Positions 1 through 5,617 of a stretch of 7,559 nucleotides of DNA are shown piece by piece. The stretch comes from JBPEXY01 sp052031065 (GTDB lineage: Bacteria > Pseudomonadota > Gammaproteobacteria > Immundisolibacterales > Immundisolibacteraceae), in NCBI GenBank assembly GCA_052031065.1, contig JBPEXY010000288.1:1-7559 (forward strand), in the 5' to 3' direction. Numbering within the stretch: the stretch's first letter is position 1; each line of letters starts with the position of its first letter. The position numbers and the translations under genes were made by a program. Below the pieces are notes generated by a model, which saw only the letters and a program-made list of their open reading frames with translations, was not told where the DNA came from and did no database searches.

Positions 1-507
1 ATTGCCCTGGAACGTATCAAGCCCTTCAATATCTGGCATCTTGGGTGATATCAAACCGCCACAGGCCGAGACAATATGGCGTGCACTAAGTCGCCTGCCA
101 TCCGTAAGATCGATCAACCAGGCATGGCTGTCGAGATCAAAACGGGCGCTAGCGACTTCGACACCAAAGCGAATCAGTGGGTAGATGCCATACTTGCTTG
201 TTACCTGTCTTGTATACTGGTAAAGCTCGTTTCCCGGCGCGAAAACGCGAGACCAATTTGCGTTTTGTTCGAAGGAAAATGAATAGGTAAACGATGTAAT
301 GTCGACAGCGATTCCCGGATAACGGTTGTCGCGCCAGGTGCCTCCCACATCCTTGCTTCGCTCAAGAATCAAGATGTCTTTGATGCCATCGGCACGCAGC
401 TGGATTGCCGCACCAATTCCAGAAATTCCCGCGCCGATGATAATGACTTCATGATCAGGAGTAACGCTGGGACGAGGGTTATGGATTGCAACAGCAGCCA
501 TATTCAT
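1..507 (-). CDS. Type I Baeyer-Villiger-like flavin monooxygenase, N-terminal part (3' end outside window)
   Basis: Partial gene: 169 N-terminal residues are visible and the frame runs off the window at base 1. The sequence shows an FAD-binding Rossmann fold with GAGISGIG at residues 25-32, the acidic end of strand 2 (LER, 48-50) and GGTWRDNRYPG at 55-65, typical of class B flavoprotein monooxygenases. The last readable residues are FQG (166-168) plus N, where the type I BVMO fingerprint FxGxxxHxxxW should begin. The GGTWRDN form resembles the Rv3049c-like mycobacterial BVMOs rather than AlmA or EthA/MymA, which have GGTWDLFRYPG (comparison from memory). The family inserts oxygen next to a ketone using FAD and NADPH. 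The start at 507 is chosen because it forms an ATGA overlap with the upstream hydrolase stop and has a GAGG Shine-Dalgarno; ATG at 501 is the alternative. A role in turning a ketone from the SDR into an ester for the hydrolase is inferred. Confidence 0.9.
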   Translation of the reverse strand, partial: MNMAAVAIHNPRPSVTPDHEVIIIGAGISGIGAAIQLRADGIKDILILERSKDVGGTWRDNRYPGIAVDITSFTYSFSFEQNANWSRVFAPGNELYQYTRQVTSKYGIYPLIRFGVEVASARFDLDSHAWLIDLTDGRRLSARHIVSACGGLISPKMPDIEGLDTFQGN

Positions 508-1463
508 GATGCAACCTCAACTATGGCGCTATCGCTAGCATTGACCGTTTGGGATGGGGCTTTGCCAACGTTATTGCTGGTCAGATACTTTCCCAGAATT
601 CGGACGATGGTAGGGAAGTCCTGCTTTGCCTCTGGTAGCAAAAAGGTGAATACGGGCCACACGTGCGGCATATCATCGCGCTCCAGAACCTGCACGGGCA
701 CCCCCGCATCTCGCGCGCATTGTGCTGCTGCATGGGTATCGTCGCGCAGACACTCTTCGCTACTGACAGTGAAAAGTAGAGGGGGCAAGCCGGTGAAATC
801 CGCGGTGATTGGTGAGGCATACGGGTGAGCGGGGTCCGCGCCGGCCAGATAGATATCCGTTGCCACCTCAATCATGCCATGGGAAAGCATGGTATCGCTG
901 TCGCTATTCGCCTGTCTGGACATCAGGGTGCCTCGCGCATCCGATGCCGGCGAAATGGCGAGGGCGCAAGCCGGCATTTTCAGCAGCTGATCACGGGCAC
1001 GCAGCAATGTGACTAACGTCAGGTTGCCTCCCGCAGAGTCTCCCGCAATGACCACAGGGCGAGGGTCTGCGATCAGTTCACGATACACATTAAAGGCGTC
1101 ATCCGTTGCTGCCGGGAAGGGGTGCTCAGGGGCTAGTCGGTAATCCGGAAGAAAGACCCGCGCATTCAGGGCGTGAGCCAAACGGCCACAAAAGTGGTGA
1201 TAGGTATCAAGCCGCCCGCCGATGAAGGCGCCACCATGCAGGTAGAGTATGGTGATTTGTGGGTCTGCGGTGCCTAGCCAGTGGCCAGCTATTCCTGCAA
1301 CCTTGCCTCGCTTGAGTCGCACTCCGCGTGGCAGCAGAGAGGGGGCCAAAGGCGCGTTCATCACCCTGCGAAGATGTCTTACCAGTTTGTCCGGGTCGCG
1401 TATATCACGCTTCATGCCGGCGCGAAAAAGTAGCTTCAAAATTGTTGTAGGAATGGAGGCCAT
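504..1463 (-). CDS. Alpha/beta hydrolase fold-3 esterase/lipase (HSL family)
   Basis: A 319-residue cytoplasmic serine hydrolase of the hormone-sensitive-lipase (alpha/beta hydrolase fold-3) family, full length for the group. Visible motifs are the oxyanion-hole HGGAF at residues 76-80, the nucleophile elbow GDSAG at 141-145 (Ser143), and a probable catalytic His267 in DMPHVW. The acidic residue lies in SSEECLRDD (234-242). By position it appears to be Glu237 rather than the usual Asp, but this needs an alignment. There is no signal peptide. The ATG at 1463 has AAGGA seven bases upstream; the gene starts 38 nt after the SDR stop, and its TGA overlaps the monooxygenase ATG by four bases. The family cleaves short to medium acyl esters. 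Next to a BVMO, the natural guess is hydrolysis of the ester that enzyme makes. A LipR-like detoxifying or lipid-remodelling esterase is the alternative. Confidence 0.93.
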   Translation of the reverse strand: MASIPTTILKLLFRAGMKRDIRDPDKLVRHLRRVMNAPLAPSLLPRGVRLKRGKVAGIAGHWLGTADPQITILYLHGGAFIGGRLDTYHHFCGRLAHALNARVFLPDYRLAPEHPFPAATDDAFNVYRELIADPRPVVIAGDSAGGNLTLVTLLRARDQLLKMPACALAISPASDARGTLMSRQANSDSDTMLSHGMIEVATDIYLAGADPAHPYASPITADFTGLPPLLFTVSSEECLRDDTHAAAQCARDAGVPVQVLERDDMPHVWPVFTFLLPEAKQDFPTIVRILGKYLTSNNVGKAPSQTVNASDSAIVEVAS

Positions 1464-1501
1464 ATTGAATTCCTTGCGTGTTTCGTTTCCACTAATGCGG
1501 T

Positions 1502-2329
1502 TTAATCAGCCAGCATTCTGTAAGCTTCGCCAATCGCGCGGGCGTATAGTCGTGGCGTCAGGCGTTTCAACCGCCAGGCAAGCCGGCCGTCAATTTGTGG
1601 CAGCATGTAAAGCTCACCTCGATCAAGGGCACTGAGGGTCTGTCGGGCCACCTGGTCGGCGTTGGTGAGGGCATAGCGGGTCATCGCTGAACGGGCAAAG
1701 TCACGGCGACGTTCAGGCAGGCGCCCATTCTCGACGATATTGGTCGGGACCACGGTTGGGCACAGGGCCGTGATTTTTACGCCGGTACCGGTCAGTTCAG
1801 AAGACAGCGTTTCGGACAGGGCCAGCACCCCCGCCTTGGTGACGTTGTAGGCGGCCATTTCCGGGGCGGACCCGAATGCGGCAGCAGAGGCCACATTGAT
1901 GATGCCTCCATAGCCCAGATCGCGAAGCTGAGGGGCAAAATAATGGCAGCCGTGAATAACTCCCCATAGATTGACGTTCATGCACCAGTGCCAATCTTCA
2001 AGTGACACCTCGCCGATTGGGCCACCGAGGCCGACGCCGGCGTTGTTGATTACCAGGGTTACCGGCCTGCCGAGCAAAGGCTCGGCATTTTCCGCCAGGT
2101 ATGCCATCTGTTTTTCATCGCCGACATCACACCCCAGGGCTACCGCGTGAGTACCGAGTGCTCGCAGGCTGATCGCCACCTGTTCGGCGCGCTCTTCATT
2201 GATATCGACACACAGTACCGAACCGCCTCGACGGGCAACTTCGTAAGCAAAGCTACGACCGATGCCGCTACCCGCCCCGGTGATGACAGCTGCCGCCTGA
2301 GTTGACGGGTGCAAGGGTTTCTTTTTCAT
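1502..2329 (-). CDS. Short-chain dehydrogenase/reductase (classical SDR)
   Basis: A 275-residue classical SDR that oxidises or reduces an alcohol/carbonyl pair with a nicotinamide cofactor. The cofactor motif TGAGSGIG is at residues 17-24, Asp42 at the end of strand 2 (VDIN) suggests NAD(H) over NADP(H), NNAG is at 95-98 and NVNLWG at 118-123. The catalytic Ser148 and Tyr161-x3-Lys165 have the standard 13-residue Ser-Tyr spacing. The C-terminus (about 250-275) is basic and amphipathic and might help membrane association. The start at 2329 is preferred over an in-frame ATG at 2341 because it makes an ATGA overlap with the upstream stop and is preceded by a G-rich stretch. The substrate cannot be read from the sequence. 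In this operon a long-chain or secondary alcohol is plausible, giving the ketone for the monooxygenase, but that is inference. Confidence 0.93.
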   Translation of the reverse strand: MKKKPLHPSTQAAAVITGAGSGIGRSFAYEVARRGGSVLCVDINEERAEQVAISLRALGTHAVALGCDVGDEKQMAYLAENAEPLLGRPVTLVINNAGVGLGGPIGEVSLEDWHWCMNVNLWGVIHGCHYFAPQLRDLGYGGIINVASAAAFGSAPEMAAYNVTKAGVLALSETLSSELTGTGVKITALCPTVVPTNIVENGRLPERRRDFARSAMTRYALTNADQVARQTLSALDRGELYMLPQIDGRLAWRLKRLTPRLYARAIGEAYRMLAD

Positions 2330-3270
2330 GCCTGCCCCCATGCGGGTTCAGGTTGTGGCGTTTCGAATGTACCGTGTACATTGTTGGCTCGGTGGTCTCT
2401 GAGCGCTTGATAGGCCTTATGAGGGTCGCCAGTTCTTTCGTAGGCGCGTTTCCAGATCCGGATTACATCACGGTTATCGTCATCCCACGGGTGGAAAGTG
2501 GGGGAGAAATAGGGGGGCACGCCAGCGAGTACCTTGGAAAGAATGCCGGGACGCCAGAACAGGACTTTGGTCATTTTGGCGGCGGACCACAAATTCAGAA
2601 TTTGACGATCCTTGTAGAGCAGATAGGTCTGGTTGCCGATCATAATGGGGAAGCCCAGGGCAATGGCCAGTAGCATGCCACTGATACGCAGTCGGTAACT
2701 GCGGTAGCCACCACCACTGGCATCGACGAAGACGTCATAACTGACGCTCTTGTGCTCGGTTTCTTCGACAAAGTGCCAGTAGAGCATGGCACGCAAATCC
2801 GGGTGGGTTTCGTCAAACAGCTCCGGGTGCTCAAGCAGTACCGAGGAAATAATGGCCGTGAAATGTTCAAACGCCGCTGCGATGGAGCTCTGCATATCGT
2901 CACTGAGGCGGTGTTGGAGTTGCTTACGGATCAGCTTGAACACGCCTTCAACCTTGTCGATGGGAACCCCGTGTTGCACGCCGATGGCGTTCATTTCATC
3001 GTGCTCACGAGCATGAATGCGCTCCTGGCGAATGAATTCTTTAGCTGCGTTCAGCACTTCTGGATCGTCAAGCTTGCCAAGCTGCCGTCTTGCAGAATTC
3101 ATCACCCAGCGTTCACCGTCGGGGACGGCGGCGAGAATGGCATTCATCCAGTGAGTGGACCACGGGTCGTTGCGAAACCAGTGGCGAGCCACGTTTTCGA
3201 TGTTCATGGGAAAGTGAATGTCACGGGTTACAACCTCGTCGTAACCAATCTTGCGGTTTGCCAGAGCCAT
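2326..3270 (-). CDS. PF10118-type predicted metal-dependent hydrolase (ferritin-like, putative diiron protein)
   Basis: First gene of the minus-strand operon; 314 residues. It resembles the family annotated as 'predicted metal-dependent hydrolase' (PF10118), whose biochemical role I believe is not established. Candidate metal ligands occur in helical segments as in ferritin-like diiron proteins: ERIHAREH at 83-90 (Glu83, His86, His90), Glu135-His136 in AFEHF, and EETEH at 169-173. A hydrophobic segment at about 196-217 (GMLLAIALGFPIMIG core) could be a membrane helix or a buried helix, so membrane attachment is possible. The ATG at 3270 has GGGAG eight bases upstream; a TTG at 3321 would add 17 residues but lies over the candidate operators and is disfavoured. 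The TGA overlaps the SDR start (ATGA). Co-transcription with SDR, esterase and BVMO genes suggests a role in lipid or hydrocarbon oxidation. Hydrolase activity is only a family label here. Confidence 0.85.
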   Translation of the reverse strand: MALANRKIGYDEVVTRDIHFPMNIENVARHWFRNDPWSTHWMNAILAAVPDGERWVMNSARRQLGKLDDPEVLNAAKEFIRQERIHAREHDEMNAIGVQHGVPIDKVEGVFKLIRKQLQHRLSDDMQSSIAAAFEHFTAIISSVLLEHPELFDETHPDLRAMLYWHFVEETEHKSVSYDVFVDASGGGYRSYRLRISGMLLAIALGFPIMIGNQTYLLYKDRQILNLWSAAKMTKVLFWRPGILSKVLAGVPPYFSPTFHPWDDDNRDVIRIWKRAYERTGDPHKAYQALRDHRANNVHGTFETPQPEPAWGQA

Positions 3271-3285
3271 TGGATCGCTCCCAAG

Positions 3286-3308
3286 TAAAGTGCATTCATT
3301 GGACTTTA
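3286..3308. promoter_or_regulatory. Inverted repeat, candidate TetR operator
   Basis: The 23-bp dyad has perfect 6-bp arms, TAAAGT at 3286-3291 and ACTTTA at 3303-3308, with a further matched CA/TG pair (3293-3294 and 3300-3301) around a 5-bp centre. It lies between the predicted minus-strand transcription start and the Shine-Dalgarno of the PF10118 gene, so a bound repressor would block the operon. The length and symmetry suit a TetR dimer, and the divergent tetR gene is the obvious partner. That pairing is inferred from position. A small mRNA hairpin is the alternative. Confidence 0.5.
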
Positions 3309-3326
3309 TTTGTATGACCAACCAAA
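3309..3326. promoter_or_regulatory. Second imperfect dyad next to the first, candidate operator
   Basis: An 18-bp sequence of the form TTTGnnTGnnCAnnCAAA, with 12 of 18 positions symmetric. It directly abuts the dyad at 3286-3308 and covers about +1 to +18 of the predicted minus-strand transcript. Tandem dyads would suit cooperative binding by two TetR dimers. The symmetry is weaker than in the first dyad. Confidence 0.35.
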
Positions 3327-3332
3327 TTCAAG

Positions 3333-3338
3333 ATTATA
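3333..3338 (-). promoter_or_regulatory. Predicted -10 box of the minus-strand operon
   Basis: Read on the minus strand this is a perfect TATAAT, 63 bases upstream of the PF10118 start codon. The -35 region (about 3355-3362) has no good TTGACA match (AGATAA), and it overlaps a 12-bp imperfect palindrome at 3358-3369 (ATCTGTATAGAT, 10 of 12 symmetric). The predicted start near 3326 places both downstream dyads in the leader. Confidence 0.5.
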
Positions 3339-3381
3339 AGGTAGACAGCGTGTTTTTATCTGTATAGATCGAATAGTGCCA

Positions 3382-3403
3382 TCGGCCAGGAAGGCTGGGC
3401 CGA
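3382..3403. repeat. GC-rich inverted repeat upstream of tetR
   Basis: TCGGCC (3382-3387) pairs with GGCCGA (3398-3403), and the pairing continues inward as AG/CT with one bulged G around a 5-base loop. It lies just upstream of the predicted tetR -10 box. No T-run follows on either strand, so it is more likely a protein site or an incidental hairpin than a terminator. Confidence 0.4.
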
Positions 3404-3415
3404 CTTTAAAAGGAA

Positions 3416-3424
3416 TGCTAGAAT
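3416..3424 (+). promoter_or_regulatory. Predicted extended -10 promoter of tetR
   Basis: TGCTAGAAT combines a TGn extension with a 5-of-6 match to TATAAT. No -35 element is evident at the usual distance, which extended -10 promoters tolerate. Transcription would start near 3431, giving a leader of about 20 nt that contains the GGGAG ribosome site at 3441-3445. Confidence 0.4.
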
Positions 3425-3451
3425 CAAAGGCTTATAGTATGGGAGTGGCTT

Positions 3452-4057
3452 GTGGGAAGAAAGAAAAATCAGGTAACGCCGGTGGCGGAGGCGGATCGAG
3501 TGTTTGTGCTCGGTGCTGCAGCACGTCTATTTCGTCAAAAGGGGTTCGATAAAACCACCGTTAAAGAAATTGCCGAAGCTTGTGACATGTTGCCTGGCAG
3601 CCTGCATTACCGTTATCCCTCCAAGGAAAGCATCCTGGTAGACCTGATGCGTCTTGCGCTTGAGCAAGCCTCCACAGCTTTGTCTGAGGCTATTCGGGGG
3701 GAGAGTGAACCACTTGAGCAGTTGCGCCAGGGCATTAATGCTCACCTTGAGTTACTGGTCGGCGGTTCGGATATGGTCTATGTGCTACTTTTTGAATGGC
3801 GCTCCTTGCAGGGCCAGTCACGCAAGGAAATGATTGATCTACGAGACAGATACGAACTTCTTTGGTCTGCTATGATCCAATCCTTGTCCTTTCAAAACCT
3901 GATTCGTGCGGATGTAGATCGTGACCTTTTGCGCCTTATCGGCTTGGGAGCGTTAAATTGGGTCGCAACATGGTTTAACGAGGGCGGGCGGTATACCGTA
4001 AAAGATATCGGTGACTTTGTGTGGGTGGTAATTAAAGACGGTGTGCTCAAGCGCTAG
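3452..4057 (+). CDS. TetR/AcrR-family transcriptional regulator
   Basis: A 201-residue one-component regulator with an N-terminal helix-turn-helix at about residues 14-62. The recognition region reads TVKEIAEACDMLPGSLHYRYPSKESIL, split at 36-45 and 46-61, and matches the usual TetR 'GSLYxHFxSKExLL' pattern. The ligand domain, roughly 75-200, resembles the KstR2-like C-terminal type (VYVLLFEWRSL, then RDRYELLW), a group that often senses acyl-CoA or lipid-derived ligands (family knowledge, uncertain here). Translation starts at GTG, supported by GGGAG six bases upstream and the absence of any in-frame ATG nearby; an ATG at 3439 is out of frame. It is divergent from the PF10118-SDR-esterase-BVMO operon across 181 bp, the usual layout for a local repressor. 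Control of that operon and of itself is inferred. Confidence 0.93.
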   Translation: MGRKKNQVTPVAEADRVFVLGAAARLFRQKGFDKTTVKEIAEACDMLPGSLHYRYPSKESILVDLMRLALEQASTALSEAIRGESEPLEQLRQGINAHLELLVGGSDMVYVLLFEWRSLQGQSRKEMIDLRDRYELLWSAMIQSLSFQNLIRADVDRDLLRLIGLGALNWVATWFNEGGRYTVKDIGDFVWVVIKDGVLKR

Positions 4058-4094
4058 ACGATCTATTGAATGAGAAGTCATGACCAGCGCTGAT

Positions 4095-4109
4095 TGCTGA
4101 CTGTCAGCA
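4095..4109. terminator. Palindrome in the convergent tetR/araC gap, possible weak bidirectional terminator
   Basis: TGCTGACTGTCAGCA is a perfect 7-bp inverted repeat around a single T. It lies in the 56-bp gap between the convergent tetR stop (4057) and araC stop (4114), where a shared terminator is expected. As RNA it folds into about a 5-bp stem with a 5-base loop, but neither strand has a following U-tract. It may instead be a protein-binding site. Confidence 0.3.
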
Positions 4110-4113
4110 CGGC

Positions 4114-5160
4114 TTATGTGCCCGTCCTTTGTCTGTACTGATCAGGAGTCTGACCAAACCAGCGTTTAAACGCCCGTCTGAAGCTGGCAGTGTCATGATA
4201 ATTCAACAGTGTAGCGGTTGCTTCGACCGAGAGCTGACTCTCGCACAAATAGTTTGCTGCTTGCCTGGATAGCACTTCATCGCGAATCTTTCTGAAGCTG
4301 CTGTTTTCTTTCTTGAGCTTCCGTGCAAGGGTGCGTTTGCTCATGAAGAGGGAGGCGGCGGCTTCATCTTCACTCAGTGTCCCGGGTGGTCGGGAAAACA
4401 TCATTTTCTGTAGCCGAGTCCGATAGTCCGGTTCAGGGTTCTCAAGGCGCGCAAGCATGGATTCGCACTGCTGAAAGGCCAGATGATAGCTTTCATGATT
4501 GGCTGATGCGTTCGGCTTTCGACATAACTCCATTGCTAATCTTAGTTTGAAGTGATCGCAGTCGAAGTAAACTTTGCCTGGTAAATACTCCCGGTACATG
4601 TCCTGGTAGACGGGGGCTGGATGGGGGAAATGAACCTCTGATTCATACAATGGGCGACCTACGATGAACTCGCCAATTTCAAAAAAAGCCTTGATCACAG
4701 TATCTGCCAAGCAGCGCTCCACGTCGTTGTCCATTGCTACCTGAAAGCTCACAACACATTCCAGATAATCCTCAGTGTTTTGCAAGTTCACCTGAATAAA
4801 GCTTGCTCGCGTAGGCAGGAAAGTGTGAACGGCTTGCAGCGCGGTATAAAGTTCGGGGCTGCTGTTAGCAGCAAAGCCCATCACCCCATGGGTTGCCGGG
4901 GTGAGGCGCCTGCCCAACCGCAAGCCGAACTCTGGTTTACCGGATAGATCCAAAGCATTACGCAAGATCTGGATCTGTTGGGTTGCGGTGAGTCGACTCT
5001 CATCTTTGAGTAATTGCGTAACATCCACATCTGTGTTGCGCAGGAGTCGGGGCAGCCCTCGTGCACTCAGACCAAGTTCACGGGCGATAAGGCGTGAGTA
5101 GTTCGATGGGATATCAGCATCCACGCTTTGCAAGCTATCACTCTGCGTAGTTATTGCCAT
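4114..5160 (-). CDS. cypR: AraC-family transcriptional regulator of the CYP153 operon
   Basis: A 348-residue AraC/XylS regulator. Residues about 25-215 look like the PF12625 'Arabinose_bd' effector domain (for example FGLRLGRRLTPATHGVMGFA at 78-97), as in OruR, VirS and similar proteins. The C-terminal DNA-binding domain, about 255-345, carries two helix-turn-helix units. The first is around SLFMSKRTLARKLKKE (270-285), and the second, around SVEATATLLNYHDTASFRRA (311-330), ends in the family signature FKRWFGQTPDQYR. The ATG at 5160 follows GAGGAGAGG. The gene is divergent from ferredoxin-CYP153 across 122 bp. An AraC gene in this position is, as I recall, named cypR in Alcanivorax, so the symbol rests on context. 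It is expected to activate the ferredoxin-P450 operon in response to an alkane or an oxidation product. The paired repeats in the intergenic region support this. Confidence 0.92.
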   Translation of the reverse strand: MAITTQSDSLQSVDADIPSNYSRLIARELGLSARGLPRLLRNTDVDVTQLLKDESRLTATQQIQILRNALDLSGKPEFGLRLGRRLTPATHGVMGFAANSSPELYTALQAVHTFLPTRASFIQVNLQNTEDYLECVVSFQVAMDNDVERCLADTVIKAFFEIGEFIVGRPLYESEVHFPHPAPVYQDMYREYLPGKVYFDCDHFKLRLAMELCRKPNASANHESYHLAFQQCESMLARLENPEPDYRTRLQKMMFSRPPGTLSEDEAAASLFMSKRTLARKLKKENSSFRKIRDEVLSRQAANYLCESQLSVEATATLLNYHDTASFRRAFKRWFGQTPDQYRQRTGT

Positions 5161-5192
5161 TAGCCTCTCCTCGGAAAGTCATTACTGTCTTT

Positions 5193-5221
5193 AAATGTCC
5201 CTGTCCTGTCAAGAAATGTCC
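5193..5221. promoter_or_regulatory. Paired direct repeats, candidate AraC/CypR binding site
   Basis: AAATGTCC occurs at 5193-5200 and again, identical, at 5214-5221. The offset is exactly 21 bp, two helical turns, as expected when the two half-sites of an AraC-family dimer lie on one DNA face. The proximal copy covers the -35 position of the predicted ferredoxin promoter. A perfect minus-strand TTGACA (5207-5212) lies between the copies and could be the araC -35, although no clean -10 is seen at the right distance. If so, binding could both activate ferredoxin and repress araC. Confidence 0.55.
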
Positions 5222-5242
5222 TCGCTGGCATGCCGCTATATA
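5214..5242 (+). promoter_or_regulatory. Predicted activator-dependent promoter of the ferredoxin-CYP153 operon
   Basis: A TATATA -10 box at 5237-5242 is placed 17 bp after AAATGT (5214-5219), a very poor -35 that coincides with the proximal half-site. A poor -35 replaced by an adjacent activator is the class II pattern. The predicted start is near 5249, giving a leader of about 34 nt before the GTG at 5283, with AGGAG at 5271-5275. Confidence 0.4.
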
Positions 5243-5282
5243 GCCAATCTTCAGGTTAGACATAAATACTAGGAGACGCGCT

Positions 5283-5603
5283 GTGGGAAAAATTATCTTT
5301 ATTGAACATGACGATACCGAGCATGTGACGGAATTCAGGGCGGGTTCTACGCTTATGCAAGTTGCGGTTGATAACGCCGTGCCAGGTATCGATGGTGATT
5401 GTGGCGGCGAGTGCGCCTGTGGTACCTGCCACATGATTGTTGCCGATGAGTGGTTCGGCAATACCGGAACGGTTGGTGACGCGGAAGAACAGATGCTGTC
5501 CATGACCCCGGAGCGGGCGAGAACCTCGCGTCTGGGCTGCCAGGTAGAAATTACTGAGGCGATGGACGGTATGACCGTGCATTTGCCCGAATTCCAGATG
5601 TAA
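5283..5603 (+). CDS. fdx: [2Fe-2S] ferredoxin, adrenodoxin/putidaredoxin type
   Basis: A 106-residue soluble electron carrier that passes electrons from an NAD(P)H-ferredoxin reductase to the P450. The cluster ligands follow the adrenodoxin spacing exactly: Cys40-x5-Cys46-x2-Cys49-x36-Cys86. They sit within GDCGGECACGTCHM (38-51) and RLGCQVEIT. Cys44 is an additional non-ligand cysteine. The length and the acidic stretch around 55-80 (ADEWF, GDAEEQML), where adrenodoxins contact their partners, fit the family. Translation starts at GTG with AGGAG seven bases upstream; no in-frame ATG lies upstream before the promoter. The gene is followed after 14 bp by CYP153A and is the presumed dedicated partner. 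The matching reductase is not in the window and may lie beyond the right edge. Confidence 0.96.
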   Translation: MGKIIFIEHDDTEHVTEFRAGSTLMQVAVDNAVPGIDGDCGGECACGTCHMIVADEWFGNTGTVGDAEEQMLSMTPERARTSRLGCQVEITEAMDGMTVHLPEFQM

Positions 5604-5617
5604 TCAGGGATAAAGCT

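Noticed and set aside
451..828. Plus-strand open frame of 125 codons across the esterase/BVMO junction
   Set aside because: It is antisense to two well-supported coding regions and its composition looks like a shadow frame.
2329..2341. ATG at 2341 as the SDR start
   Set aside because: It lacks a Shine-Dalgarno and only adds MGAG; ATG at 2329 forms the ATGA overlap seen elsewhere in the operon.
2752..3288. Plus-strand open frame of 178 codons opposite the PF10118 gene
   Set aside because: It is fully antisense to a gene with clear motifs and good start signals, shows no recognisable domain of its own and would run into the operator region.
3270..3321. TTG start at 3321 adding 17 residues to the PF10118 protein
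   Set aside because: It would need the transcript to start further upstream than the TATAAT box predicts and would cover the dyads; ATG at 3270 has a good GGGAG ribosome site.
5226..5243. Possible sigma-54 promoter (TGGCATGCCGCTAT) upstream of the ferredoxin
   Set aside because: The GG-N10-GC requirement is not met (bases 5239-5240 are TA), and no sigma-54-dependent activator is adjacent; a sigma-70 box with an AraC activator fits better. The GGCATGCC palindrome here may be incidental.
5138..5582. Minus-strand open frames opposite the ferredoxin and the promoter region
   Set aside because: They are antisense to the ferredoxin, whose cysteine spacing is exact, and show no domain; the region is better explained by the plus-strand gene and its promoter.
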